A stretch of 64,000 bases of DNA from CAG-273 sp963929915 (GCA_963929915.1 CAWVJY010000001.1:1-64000), one strand, 5' to 3'. Numbered from the stretch's first letter, positions 36,629 to 46,409 are shown. A program made the numbers and translations. Notes: generated from the letters alone by a model not told the origin.

Positions 36629-37336
36629 TTATTTTCCTCCAAATTTTCTATTTCTATTCTCGAAAATTTGAATTGCTTCATCTAAATCTTCTTCTGAAAA
36701 ATCTGGCCAATATTTTGGAATAAATAAAAATTCTGTATAAGCTAATTGCCATAAAAGATAATTACTAATTCTTTGTTCTCCACCTGGACGAATTAATAAA
36801 TCTGGTTCTGGCTGTCCTGCTGTGTAAAGTGAATTAGATACTAAGTCTTCATTAATGTCTTCTATACTAATTTCTTTATCTTGTACTTGTTTTGCTATTT
36901 TCTTTACTGCTTTTACAATTTCATCTCTACCACCATAATTAAAAGCAATATTTAAAGTAAGTCCTGTACAATTTGCAGTAGCTTCCACAATTTTTTGAAT
37001 ACTTTTTTGTAAACCTTCATCCAATCTAGTAATATCACCTAAAATTTTAATACGAATATTATCTTTACTAGTATCTTTTAAAAAGTCCTCTACATATTTT
37101 TGAAGTAATAACATTAAAGCCCCTACTTCTTCTTTGGTTCTTTTCCAATTTTCTGTAGAAAAAGCATATACTGTTAGATATTGAAGTCCAATCTTATTTG
37201 CATATTTAGCAATTCTTTTTAAATTATCTGCTCCTTCTTTATGTCCTAACTTTGGATCTAATCCTCTTTCTTTTGCCCATCTACGATTGCCATCCATAAT
37301 AATGGCAATATGTTTTGGCATTATTTTTTCTTCCAT
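36629..37336 (-). CDS. uppS: Isoprenyl (undecaprenyl) diphosphate synthase UppS
   Basis: A cis-prenyltransferase that makes undecaprenyl diphosphate, the lipid carrier for peptidoglycan. At 235 residues it is full length, with the catalytic Asp15 in IIMDGNRRWAKERG, TVYAFSTENWKR, NIAFNYGGRDEIV, and the conserved RPGGEQRISNYLLWQLAYTE with FLFIPKYWPDF. It lies between frr and cdsA, as in most Bacillota. The ATG at 37336 follows AGGAG at short spacing. Confidence 0.95.
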   Translation of the reverse strand: MEEKIMPKHIAIIMDGNRRWAKERGLDPKLGHKEGADNLKRIAKYANKIGLQYLTVYAFSTENWKRTKEEVGALMLLLQKYVEDFLKDTSKDNIRIKILGDITRLDEGLQKSIQKIVEATANCTGLTLNIAFNYGGRDEIVKAVKKIAKQVQDKEISIEDINEDLVSNSLYTAGQPEPDLLIRPGGEQRISNYLLWQLAYTEFLFIPKYWPDFSEEDLDEAIQIFENRNRKFGGK

Positions 37337-37463
37337 TTTATTCTCCTAACTCTTATTTCCTTAAGATTTTTTATTGCAAATTTAGGTTGCATTGTACTTT
37401 TTAATACAAAGCTTCTATTATATCAATTCTGTATATTGTTGGAATGATTTATATTAAAATAAC

Positions 37464-38012
37464 TTAAATACTCATAATTTCTTTTTCTTTTTTCTCTAAA
37501 AGCATATCAATTTCTTCTACTTTTTTATCTGTTAATTTTTGAATGTCCTCTTCTTCTTTTTTCAAGTCGTCTTCTGTAATTTCAGATTTCTTTTCTAATT
37601 CTTTTGCTTCATCAATAGCATCTCTTCTAATAGAACGAACAGCAATTTTTGCTTCTTCTGCTAATTTTCTAATATCTTTTACAATTTCTTTTCTTCTTTC
37701 TTCATTTAGTTCTGGGAAAGTTAAACGAATTACTTTTCCATCATTATTTGGATTGATTCCAATATCAGATTTTAAAATTTCTTTTTCAATTTCTTTTAAA
37801 ATACTAGCATCCCATGGTTGAATTAAAATCATTCTAGCTTCTGGTACAGAAATTCCAGCAACTTGATTAATTGGTGTTGGAACTCCATAATAATCTACTG
37901 TAATTTTATTTAAGATGGCAGGGTTTGCTCTTCCTGCTCTAATTTCTGCTAAGTTTTCTTCAAATACACTTATTGTTTTATTCATTTTTTCTTCATAAAT
38001 ATTGTTTATCAT
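37464..38012 (-). CDS. frr: Ribosome recycling factor
   Basis: RRF splits post-termination ribosomes together with EF-G. The 182-residue product from ATG 38012 (MINNIYEEKMNKTISVFEEN) carries LAEIRAGRANPAILNKITVDYYG, the hinge and GVPTPINQ, IQPWDASILKEIEKEI, NDGKVIRLTFPELNEERRKE, and the C-terminal helix KEEEDIQKLTDKKVEEID. AAAAAGGAG lies upstream of this ATG; a longer open frame from 38084 is leader. It stands between pyrH and uppS. Confidence 0.95.
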   Translation of the reverse strand: MINNIYEEKMNKTISVFEENLAEIRAGRANPAILNKITVDYYGVPTPINQVAGISVPEARMILIQPWDASILKEIEKEILKSDIGINPNNDGKVIRLTFPELNEERRKEIVKDIRKLAEEAKIAVRSIRRDAIDEAKELEKKSEITEDDLKKEEEDIQKLTDKKVEEIDMLLEKKEKEIMSI

Positions 38013-38133
38013 AATTTTATTCTCCTTTTTTGATTTTATGTTTTTCAATTTTTTATTCATTTCTTTTTTGGGCTTTAACTGCAATTCTTCTTGTTTTGCA
38101 TATAATATAAAGTCTATCTTACATTCATTAGCT

Positions 38134-38844
38134 TTATTCCCCTACAAAGGTACCTACCTTTTCTCCTAAGATTGCTTTTACCATATTATCTGGTTCATTC
38201 ATTCCAAATACTATTAAAGGAATATGATTATCCCTACATAAAGAGGTAGCTGTAGAATCCATTACTTTTAAGTCTTTATTTAAAATGTCTAAATAAGAAA
38301 TTTTATCGTATTTAACAGCATTTGGGTTAATTTTTGGATCATCAGAATAAACACCATCAATGGTTTTTGCAACTAATATTACTTCTGCATCTACTTCTGC
38401 TGCTCTTAAAGCTGCTGCTGTATCTGTTTGTGAAATATGGATTTCCTGTTCCACAACTAAAAATAACTACTCTACCTTTTTCTAAATGTTTTACTGCTTT
38501 TCTTTTAATATATGGCTCTGCTATTTCTCGCATTTCAATTGCAGTTTGTACTCTAGTATAAATTCCTCTTGTTTCTAAAGCATCTTGTAAAGCAAGACCA
38601 TTCATACAAGTAGCAAGCATTCCCATATAGTCTGATGTGGTTCTTTCCATTTGGTGTCCATATTTTCCTCTCCAAAAGTTTCCACCACCTACTACAATAG
38701 CAACCTGTGCTCCTAGTTCTACTACTTCTTTTATTTTATCACAAATTTTCCTAAAGTAGTTACATCAATACCATGTTTGGAATCTCCTGCTAAAGCCTCT
38801 CCACTTAGCTTAAGTAGCACTCTTTTATACTTTAAATCTGGCAA
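38134..38844 (-). pseudogene. pyrH: UMP kinase PyrH, two compensating indels
   Basis: UMP kinase makes UDP from UMP and is essential. Stitched frames give LKLSGEALAGD, VAIVVGGGNFWRG, ERTTSDYMGMLATCMNGLAL, EPYIKRKAVKHLEKGRVVIF, TDTAAALRAAEVDAE, TIDGVYSDDPKINP and MDSTATSLCRDNHIPLIVF, a complete bacterial PyrH of about 237 residues. The start is a TTG at 38844 (PDLKYKRVLLKLSGE) after AGGAGAG. One base is missing at about 38748 (GGAAAATTTG) and one is extra at about 38427 (ACAAACAG). The two cancel, so downstream coding is intact. An organism could not lose this gene easily; consensus errors are likely. Confidence 0.88.
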
Positions 38845-39092
38845 TAATATACACTCTCCTTACCATTTATTTTTTCATGCTATCATTCTATCATAATTTC
38901 TTAATTTTTACAGCCTTTTTTGAAAAATTTTTCGTTTCTTAAAAGATTTTTTTAATATCATATTTATATCATAAATTCTATATTTAATAAAAATTTCTTT
39001 AAATTTTATTTTTATAGTATATTTTTAAATGGAATAATATTCTTCAATATTTTTTTGAAATTAGCCAATACTAAAAGAAAAGGTGAAATAAT

Positions 39093-39746
39093 ATGAATCA
39101 AATTATAATGCAGCCTAAAAATTCTACTATACAATATTTAAAAAAGAACCAATATCGTTTGCAATTTTGGTTTTCTTTTAGTATTGCTCTTATTTTTTTG
39201 TGTATTTTTTTTAGCAATATTTATCAGATGCATAAGCAAGAAAAATTATCCAAAACTTTGCTAAATAATTATTCCTTAACAACTCTTTATCAAAATTTAG
39301 AAGATACACAAAATTCAGTAACACCCGAAAAAATACAAGTTAGCTATTCTAATCCCTTTGTAATCGGAATGATTCGTGTTGATAAAATTAATGTCAATTA
39401 TCCTATTTTATCAGAAAGTAACCGTGATTTATTAAAAATTTCTCTTTGTCGTTTTGCAGGACCTATGCCAAATGAAATTGGAAACTTATGTATAGCCGGA
39501 CATAATTATGTAGATTATAAATTATTTAGTAGATTACATGAATTAGAAAACGGAGATAGTATAGATATTTATGATTTAAATGGTACTAAAATTACCTATA
39601 CGGTTTTTGATAAATTTGAAGTAAAACCAAATGATTTATCTTGTACCAATCAAAATGTGGGAGAAAATAAAATTGTAACTTTATTAACCTGTAATAATGT
39701 AAATGGAAAAAGAACAGTAGTAAAAGCAATTGAGAAGAACACATAA
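39093..39746 (+). CDS. Sortase
   Basis: The 217-residue sortase has an N-terminal membrane anchor (about residues 24-46), then the catalytic beta-barrel: substrate/His region GHNYVDYKLFSRLHEL (catalytic His in AGHN), and LLTCNNVNGKRTVVKAI with the nucleophilic Cys in TC and the catalytic Arg shortly after. Sortases attach LPXTG proteins to peptidoglycan. The likely substrate is encoded immediately downstream on the opposite strand (LPQTG protein at 39867-40217). The ATG at 39093 follows AAAAGGTG. Subclass not assigned. Confidence 0.85.
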   Translation: MNQIIMQPKNSTIQYLKKNQYRLQFWFSFSIALIFLCIFFSNIYQMHKQEKLSKTLLNNYSLTTLYQNLEDTQNSVTPEKIQVSYSNPFVIGMIRVDKINVNYPILSESNRDLLKISLCRFAGPMPNEIGNLCIAGHNYVDYKLFSRLHELENGDSIDIYDLNGTKITYTVFDKFEVKPNDLSCTNQNVGENKIVTLLTCNNVNGKRTVVKAIEKNT

Positions 39747-39799
39747 GCCTTAAAATATCTTTCCCTAATATCTTGTTTAATATAGTAATGACAAAGTAG

Positions 39800-39840
39800 A
39801 AAAAGAATATACTGAATGATAAATTCAATATATTCTTTTT
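39800..39840. terminator. Bidirectional terminator between sortase and its substrate gene
   Basis: An 18-bp near-perfect stem (AAAAAGAATATACTGAAT against ATTCAATATATTCTTTTT) with a GATAA-type loop. It is A-rich on one side and T-rich on the other, placed between the convergent stops at 39746 and 39867. Confidence 0.7.
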
Positions 39841-39866
39841 GATATATCTTAAAATCGAAATACATT

Positions 39867-40217
39867 TTATAGATTTTTATAATTTCTAATTTTAATATAT
39901 GCATAAATTGCTGATACAATACAGATTGCTATAAATACAAATAATGCTGTGTCTTCTGCTACACCAGTTTGTGGTAAGGTATTTGTTGAAGCGGTATTTT
40001 GTGTATTGTTAATAACTGGTACTGTATTTTCTTCATTGTTTACTACATTATTTGCTTCATTATTGGCTTCATCGTTTGCTTGTTCATTATTACTTTGTCC
40101 ATTGATAATTTGTAAAGGATTATCATCAGTAGCTTGTACACTAGGAACAATTACAAGTAATAATAATGCAATTACTAATCCAAATACTAAAACTAATTTT
40201 TTACTTTTCATCATCAT
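39867..40217 (-). CDS. LPXTG-anchored surface protein (small)
   Basis: This 116-residue secreted protein has a signal peptide (MMMKSKKLVLVFGLVIALLL, cleavage likely at VQATD), a low-complexity Asn/Glu spacer with repeated NNEANN-type units, a sorting signal LPQTG, a hydrophobic segment (TALFVFIAICIVSAIYAY) and a basic end (KIRNYKNL). It would be fixed to the wall by the sortase encoded next to it. The short Asn-rich body resembles a stalk rather than an enzyme. The start is the first of three ATGs at 40217, behind AAAGGAG; the longer frame from 40295 lacks a site. Confidence 0.8.
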   Translation of the reverse strand: MMMKSKKLVLVFGLVIALLLLVIVPSVQATDDNPLQIINGQSNNEQANDEANNEANNVVNNEENTVPVINNTQNTASTNTLPQTGVAEDTALFVFIAICIVSAIYAYIKIRNYKNL

Positions 40218-40445
40218 CAAATCTCCTTTTCTTTCGATTATTTTCTTATTTTTATTATTTGTATAAATAGAAAAAATATACCTCATTTTTTCCATCTAGA
40301 AATATTTTATACTTCTACTAATAAATAGTCAAGTTTTTTTTACATTTTTTTAGATTTTTTTACTTTTTTGCCAAAAACTTGTTAATATTTCATTTTATTT
40401 TTAGTTAAGCTTTCTATTTTCCTTGATAATTACTAATAAGCTAAG

Positions 40446-41535
40446 TTATACATTAAATCTGAATAATACAATATCGCCATCTTGCATAACATAATCTTTA
40501 CCTTCTAAGCGCATTAGTCCTTTTTCTTTTACTGCTGCTACCGAACCTTCTTTAATTAAGTCATCATAGGAAATAATTTCGGCACGAATAAATCCTCTTT
40601 CTATATCACTATGAATTTTTCCTGCTGCTTGTGGTGCCTTTGTACCTTTTTTAATAGTCCATGCCCTTACTTCTGGTTCTCCTGCAGTTAAAAATGACAT
40701 TAGTCCTAATAAATCATAACTTGTTTTAATTACTTTATCTAAGCCAGATTCTTCCAAGCCCAATGCTTCTAGCATTTCTTTTTGGTCTTCGCCCTCTAAA
40801 GAAGCAAGTTCTTCTTCTATCTTTACACATAAAGGAATAACTGCAGCATTTTCTTGTTTTGCATATTCTTTTACTTTTTTTACATTTTCATCATTTTCTG
40901 CATTACTTAGTTGCTCTTCTGAAACATTAGCTATGTATAAAATTGGTTTCATGGTAAGTAAAAAAGCATCTTTAAAATTTCTTTTTCTTCTTCGTTAAGT
41001 GCCATAGTTCTAGTTGGTTTGCCTTGTGATAGCCACTCTTTTACTTTTTCTAAAACTTCTAATTCTTGTGCATATTTTTTATCTGCTTTTATTTTCTTTT
41101 TACGTTATCTATTCTTTTTTCTATTGTTTCTAAATCTGCAAATACTAATTCTAAATTAATTGTTTCTATATCTCGAATAGGATCAATACTACCATCTACA
41201 TGGACAATATTAGTATCTTCAAAACATCTTACTACTTCTACAATACTATCTACTTCACGAATGTGAGATAAAAATTTATTGCCTAGCCCTTCTCCATGGC
41301 TTGCTCCTTTTACCAAACCTGCAATATCTACAAATTCAATTACAGCAGGGGTTACCTTTTGAGGATGATAGATTTCTGCTAATTTTTGCAATCTTTCGTC
41401 TGGTACTGCTACTACACCTACATTTGGTTCAATGGTGCAAAAAGGATAGTTAGCACATTCTGCCCCTGCTTTGGTAATAGCATTAAACATAGTACTTTTT
41501 CCTACATTAGGAAGTCCTACAATTCCCATCTTCAT
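40446..41535 (-). pseudogene. ychF: GTP/ATP-binding protein YchF (OLA1 family), two missing bases
   Basis: YchF is a conserved ribosome-associated P-loop NTPase. The first frame (41535-41089) holds GIVGLPNVGKSTMFNAITKAG, CANYPFCTIEPNVGVV, VDIAGLVKGASHGEGLGNKFL and HIREVDSIVEVVRCFED; the second (40952-40446) holds LYIANVSEEQL, FFL-type LMSFLTAGEPEVRAWTIKKG, APQAAGKIHSDIERGFIRAE and YVMQDGDIVLFRF (TGS domain). Adding one A near 41098 and one near 40973 joins them through EEKEILKDAFLLTMKP, giving about 363 residues, the normal length. Both sites are A-runs. It is probably intact in the cell. Confidence 0.87.
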
Positions 41536-41638
41536 AGTTATGCTTCATCTCCGTTTTTTATATTATTTTGTATTAATTCTTATTTCTATATTTTGTTTTT
41601 TTAATTTCTTCTATGTTTCCCTCTTCTATTGTTTCTTT

Positions 41639-42812
41639 TTAATTCGTTTGACTATTTTGGTTGTTTTGTTTATCTTGGTTATTTTGATTATTTTGGTTAT
41701 CTTGATTGTTTTGGTCATTCTGGCTATTTTGACTTTCTTGGTTATCTTCTTGTTCATTTTCTGGAGGCTCTTGCGTATTTCCTTCTTGTGTATTTTCTTG
41801 TTCATTTCCACCAGTAGGAGTTTCTTCATTTTCACCGGATTTGTTTCTTCATTGCCACCAGGTTCTGTTGTTTCTTCATTGCCACCATTTTCTGTTTCCT
41901 CATTTCCTCCTGTACTTTCTCCTGGTGTTTCTGTATTACTTCCTGAACTTGGATTTTGTGGTTTTGTAGTATCTTCCGGTTTTTGCTCTTCTTTTTGGTC
42001 ATCATCATCTTCTTTTTTATCGTCTTCTGCTTTATAGGTTTTCCATGGATTTTTTGGATTAGGATCTGTTGGATCCCATCCTCTTAATTCCGCTGGTGCA
42101 CTCGATATTTTTTGAGCTTTTGGTCTTCTATATGCTTGTGATGGGTCTGAATAAAATTCTACAGATGAACCTACTGAAACATTATTAAAAATCCATAAGC
42201 ATCTGCTGTAGTCATACGAATACATCCCATAGAAGCTTTTGTTCCCAATTTATCATATTCCCAATACTCTAAAGTACTAGGATCTCCATTTACTAAATAT
42301 GGTACAGAATGGAATAAAATATTTCCTACTATTTGTGTACAATAATGTCCATATACATCTCCGAACATATGAAGCCATGTAATTTTAGCTGGTATTTTAT
42401 ACACTCCTGAAGTAGGTGTTGCAGTTCCTGTAGAACAAATAAAAGTCTTCACTCTTTTTGTATATTTTCCATTAGAATCATAAGTATATACATCTATTAG
42501 TTGAGCTCCATAATTTACTTTAATATAATATTTCTTTTTTGAAGTTGTAGAAGAAGTATTATTCTTATTTTGGTTTTCTTTCTCTTCTGCTTTTTTCATT
42601 TCTTCTTCATTCAATTTTTGTAGTTCTTCTTCTGTTTTGTTTTCTACATTTTCTAATTGTTCCATGGAAACGGTATTTTGTTCTTGTACTTCATTTTGAT
42701 ATTGCTCTTGTGCAGAGGTTTGTTTTGTATTTTGAGAGTTAATAATAAAATAAGCTGCTGTAGAGCCTGTAAGAGCTACCATAAATATAACAACAAAAAC
42801 AATCCATTTCAT
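41639..42812 (-). pseudogene. L,D-transpeptidase with Asn/Gln-rich tail, two frameshifts
   Basis: A second YkuD enzyme: membrane anchor (about residues 3-22), a Glu/Gln/Asn coiled spacer, then the catalytic domain with YYIKVNYGAQLIDVYTY, ILFHSVPYL and the nucleophile ASMGCIRMTTADA. The frame breaks at about 42203 after ADAYG; restoring it gives WIFNNVSVGSSVEFY and a Gly/Glu/Asn repeat tail (GGNEETENGGNEETTEPGG). It breaks again at about 41837 and, restored, ends in an Asn/Gln repeat (NQDNQNNQNNQ) at a TAA at 41641-41639. The core enzyme frame runs 42812-42171. The ATG at 42812 lacks a ribosome binding site; an in-frame ATT about 20 codons upstream, after GGGGATG, might be the real start. Confidence 0.7.
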
Positions 42813-43039
42813 TTTGTTGGTAAATTTACTTTGTTTTAATTCTTCTTTGAGTTTTCCAATGATTTCACATCCCCTAAATTCTTTATTGTATAGCGAAAAT
42901 TAAAGTTTTTGACTATACAACAAGTCTAAGTTTTTTTTTGGCTTGCGCTAATTACAAAACAATTGTATGTATATGGCAAAGCACCTTTCTTATTTTAGCA
43001 TAAGTTTTTAAAAATGTATAGTCAATTTTTAGAAAAAAA

Positions 43040-43372
43040 CTAATAGATGCTAATTGTTTTTGATATTAAAAAGGGTACTATGCTAAAATTAGCTATAGTG
43101 CCCTTTTTTAAAGTATTATCCCTTAAAATTAGAAGCAACACTTTCATATTTTGCAATTCAAATCTATATTTTTGCTTTACATTTGGATATTTCTCATGGT
43201 CTACTTCACTTAAAAACATATCTACTGGTCTAATCCATAGACTTCCATCACCATATAATCTTCTATAGATTACATATTTTTCCTTTGTTTCAGAATGAAT
43301 AGCAACATCTTCTACTAAATAGTAATCTCCCTTAAAATGCCTGTAGATTCCATGAATTTTTAGTTCTTGCAT
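43040..43372 (-). CDS. DUF1653 family protein, C-terminus out of frame
   Basis: A small soluble beta protein with the DUF1653 core GIYRHFKGDYYLVEDVAIHS, then TKEKYVIYRRLYGDG and LWIRPVDMFLSEVDHEKYP. The called frame continues through a terminator hairpin (NTLKKGTIANFSIVPF), which is not plausible coding. Inserting one base at about 43159 after KYRFE gives IAKYESVASNFKG and a stop at 43118-43116, just before the terminator, so the real end is probably 43116. DUF1653 proteins occur widely and have no known function. The ATG lies behind AAAGGAGAAG. Confidence 0.8.
   Translation of the reverse strand: MQELKIHGIYRHFKGDYYLVEDVAIHSETKEKYVIYRRLYGDGSLWIRPVDMFLSEVDHEKYPNVKQKYRFELQNMKVLLLILRDNTLKKGTIANFSIVPFLISKTISIY
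43068..43107 (-). terminator. Terminator of the DUF1653 gene
   Basis: The stem AAAAAGGGTACTATGCTAA against TTAGCTATAGTGCCCTTTTT (one bulge, one mismatch) with a T-run on the minus strand. It lies directly after the restored DUF1653 stop at 43116. Confidence 0.75.
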
Positions 43373-43400
43373 ATTGCTTCTCCTTTTTTATACTTAAAAT

Positions 43401-43427
43401 AAAAAACTACAAACTTTTATAGTTTGT
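43401..43427 (-). terminator. Terminator after tRNA-Thr
   Basis: ACAAACT/AGTTTGT stem with a 5-base loop followed by AGTTTTTT on the minus strand, 12 bp beyond the tRNA 3' end. Confidence 0.65.
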
Positions 43428-43438
43428 AAGTTTTATGT

Positions 43439-43514
43439 TGGAGCTTCCAGCCGGAATCGAACCGGCGACCTCAACCTTACCATGGTTGCGCTCTACCTAC
43501 TGAGCTATAGAAGC
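43439..43514 (-). tRNA. tRNA-Thr(GGT)
   Basis: A complete cloverleaf is readable on the minus strand. The acceptor stem GCTTCTA pairs with TGGAAGC (one G-T), the D arm is GCTC-AGTAGGTA-GAGC, the anticodon stem is CAACC/GGTTG with the loop ATGGTAA (anticodon GGT, threonine), the T arm is CCGG-TTCGATT-CCGG, and the CCA end is encoded. It is 76 nt long. The gene sits alone between DUF1653 and sigH, with a short terminator downstream. Confidence 0.92.
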
Positions 43515-43590
43515 ATATCTATTTATTTAACCAGACAACAAGGGTGGAATTTTGGTAACAGTACTAAATACATCCTATTTCCAATATCCA

Positions 43591-43657
43591 CTAGGGCCAT
43601 ATAAGCCCCGTCCCTAATTGTCCAATAGGACTAAATAAGCCCGTCCCCAATTGTCCA
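43591..43657. repeat. GGGGACGG-core repeats at the sigH 3' end
   Basis: Two imperfect tandem units, 43601-43624 (ATAAGCCCCGTCCCTAATTG...) and 43635-43657 (ATAAGCCCGTCCCCAATTG...). The reverse complement reads GACAATTGGGGACGGGC. The sigH reading frame runs through the second unit and stops inside the first. Confidence 0.75.
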
Positions 43658-44303
43658 TTTCTTTTATAGCCTTTTTACGAATTCTTTGAATGGCATTATC
43701 TACTGATTTTACAGGTGCTTCTAATTTTTGTGCTATTTGTGTGTAACTTTCCCCTTGCATGTATCTAGTTAATACCTTTTTTTCAAAATCACTTAAAGTT
43801 TTATCTATGGTATTTTCTATATTTTGATAATATTCTTTTTGAGTAATGGTATCTAAAGGATCTTCTATTAAATTAGCATTTAAAATTTCTAATAAATCTG
43901 CATTGCTTTCATTTCCATCTTCTTCATTATGATATGCACTCATATTTAAAGATAAATAGGAATTTAGTGGCATATGTTTTTGACGGTTAGAACTTTTAAT
44001 AGCTGTAATAAGTTGCCTTTCAATACACATATTGGCAAAGGTTTTAAAAGAGTTTTGCTTTTCTGGTTGATAACTTTTAATCGCTTTAAATAAGCCAATG
44101 AGCCCTTCTTGTACGATATCTTCTCTTTCTGCACCAATCATATAATACTTACTTACTTTTATATTTACTAAGTTTCTATAGCGGTCCATAAGATGTTCTA
44201 GTGCATAAGTATTATTATCATTCTGAATCATTTTAATTAATTCTTCATCTGGTACTTCTGTATAGTTTTTATTAGAAGAATAAAACACATTTGATTTGCT
44301 CAT
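43614..44303 (-). CDS. sigH: RNA polymerase sporulation sigma factor SigH
   Basis: A 229-residue sigma-70 family factor of the Spo0H type: region 2 HLMDRYRNLVNIKVSKYYMIGAE, EDIVQEGLIGLFKAIKSY, the -10 recognition helix FKTFANMCIERQLITAIKSS and RQKHMPLNSYLSL, and region 4 LSDFEKKVLTRYMQGESYTQ with APVKSVDNAIQRIRKKA. SigH directs entry into sporulation. The last dozen residues (DNWGRAYLVLLDN) are read from the interspersed GGGGACGG repeat and are not part of the family. The ATG at 44303 follows GGAGG at moderate spacing. It is divergent from rqcH. Confidence 0.88.
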   Translation of the reverse strand: MSKSNVFYSSNKNYTEVPDEELIKMIQNDNNTYALEHLMDRYRNLVNIKVSKYYMIGAEREDIVQEGLIGLFKAIKSYQPEKQNSFKTFANMCIERQLITAIKSSNRQKHMPLNSYLSLNMSAYHNEEDGNESNADLLEILNANLIEDPLDTITQKEYYQNIENTIDKTLSDFEKKVLTRYMQGESYTQIAQKLEAPVKSVDNAIQRIRKKAIKEMDNWGRAYLVLLDN

Positions 44304-44528
44304 ACCTTAAAAAGCTACCTCCTATGATGTAAAACCTATGCTTGTATTATATCCACTCCGCTTTTTTCTGTCAATAGGAAATGAAGAAAAAGTTGATAAT
44401 TTTCTTTAAAATATGGTATTATTTTTTTATTGTTTATAAGAAAAATAGAAAATTTTTTCTATATAATGAAACATGGGTTTATAGGGTAATCCCATAAAAA
44501 CCTAAATATATAATGTAAGGATTTATTT

Positions 44529-46409
44529 ATGGCTTTTGATGGATTTATTTTAAACGCTGTTACAACAGAATTAAAAAATAGTATTTTAAATGGAAGAGTT
44601 CAAAAAATTTATGAACCAAATCCTAATGAGATTTTACTTAGTATTTATGCAAATGGATTACAATATGCTTTATGTTTAAATGTTTCTTCTAATAATTATT
44701 CTATCCATTTAACAACTTCTAAAAAAGAAAATCCTTTGGCAGCACCTAATTTTTGTATGTTACTTCGTAAGTATTTAATTAATTTTAAAGTTACTAACAT
44801 TACTACCTTTGGATTCGAAAGGATCGCTATGTTTGAGTTTTCTGGCAATAACGAAAGTCATGAACCTGTAACTAGAAAATTAGTAGTAGAACTTATGGGA
44901 AAACATAGTAATATTTTGCTATTAGATGAAGAAAATAAAATAATAGATTCGCTAAGGCATTTTTCTAAAGAAAATGGTTCTTATCGAAATATTATGCCAA
45001 AGTTTGAATATGAGTTTCCTGTTTCTGATAAAAAAGATATTAGGAAAACTTCTGAATTAGAAATGAGACAACTTTTAGATAGTATTCAACCTACTGAAAC
45101 TTCATTAACTGATTTTTTTTGTTGCCCATTATACAGGTGTTAGTAAAACTTTATTACAATCTATTATTGCTCAATGCAAAATTGATAACACCCTAAATTT
45201 GCAAAATTGTAATTTAGTTTTGCAAGCTCTTTTGCAATTAGCAGATGCTATTAGCATGCAACAAGTAAAATGTATTTTTATTGGAGAAGACTATGCACTA
45301 ACCTGTCATTTTGAAAAAAATGTTGAAGGTAGCTTTAATAATAATGGATTTAATGAAGAATTAAACAAAATAACTATGAATACTAAGAATAAAAAAGAAA
45401 TAAATAATACTCCTTTTCCAGTAAACTTCTTTTTAGATGATTATTACACAAACAAAGAAGAAAAAGAGCAATTTGTTTCTTTTCGTAATCAGATTTTAAA
45501 TTTTATTTTAGCTAAATCCAAAAAGCTTTCTAAAAAATTAATGGGAATTGATGAAAAGTTAAAAGAATGTGCTAATATGAAAACCTATAAATTGTATGGA
45601 GAATTGCTAACAAGTTTTCTATATCAAATTTCTAATGAGCATATTTCAGAAATTACTTTAGAAAATTACTATGAAGGAAGTGCTCCTATCACCATTCCTT
45701 TAGATATTAGTATTTCGCCAAGTGAAAATGCTAAAAAATATTTTAAGAAGTACCATAAATTAAAAAACACATATACAATTGTACAAGAACAAAAACAAGA
45801 ATTGGAACAAGAAATTTCCTATTTAGAAAGTATTATTTATGAAATTCAATCTGCTAAAACATTTTCAGATTTAAATACTATTTATGAGGAGATTGAAACT
45901 TCTTTTCAAAAAAAGCAAAATGGTAACACGAAAAATCTTAAAAACAAAAAGATGGGATTTGGATTAAAAAATGCCAATATAAAACATGGTAATTTTAGGC
46001 AAAAAGCAATTAAATGACAAATACAAAGAAAAAACAAAATGGAAAAGGACTTTCCTCTTCTGAAATTTTACAATTGCAAGTAGAGGGTTTTCAAGTATTG
46101 GTAGGAAGAAATAACAATCAAAATGATGAATTAACGTTTAAAATAGCTAAAAAAGAGGATATTTGGTTTCATGTTAAAGACTTTCATGGAAGTCACGTTG
46201 TTTTAATAACAAATGGTAAAAATCCTTCCCAAGAAACAATTAACAAAGTAGCTTCCATTGCAGCTTATTATAGTAAAGCAGTACAATCTTCCAATGTTCC
46301 TGTTGACTATACTTTTATAAAATATGTAAAAAAGCCAAGCAATAGTAAACCTGGTATGGTTATCTTTACAAATCAAAGAACAGTCAATGTGCAACCACTT
46401 ATTCCTTAA
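44529..46409 (+). pseudogene. rqcH: RqcH/NFACT (Rqc2) ribosome quality control factor, two frame breaks
   Basis: Bacterial Rqc2 binds stalled 50S subunits and recruits tRNA-Ala for C-terminal alanine tailing. Frame 1 (44529-45143): MAFDGFILNAVTTELKN, NGRVQKIYEPNPNEILLSIY, LLRKYLINFKV. After SLTDFF one extra T at about 45118 (a run of eight) shifts the frame; restored it reads VAHYTGVSKTLLQSIIAQC. Frame 2 (to 46017) holds the FLDDYYTNKEEKEQF core and the coiled coil (YKLYGELLTSFLYQ, then IVQEQKQELEQEISYLES). Frame 3 (46014-46409) holds the NFACT-R domain, EILQLQVEGFQVLVGRNN, DIWFHVKDFHGSHVVL and PGMVIFTNQRTV. The second break lies in a Lys/Asn linker near 46010. Probably a working gene with consensus errors. 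Confidence 0.82.

Noticed and set aside
38134..38844. Programmed frameshifting in pyrH, murD and ychF
   Set aside because: Shift sites are different homopolymers without slip-site signals, unlike prfB; sequence error is simpler.
41471..42037. Long plus-strand frame rich in Leu, Val and Phe opposite the transpeptidase
   Set aside because: A shadow of repetitive Asn/Gln coding on the other strand with no ribosome binding site.
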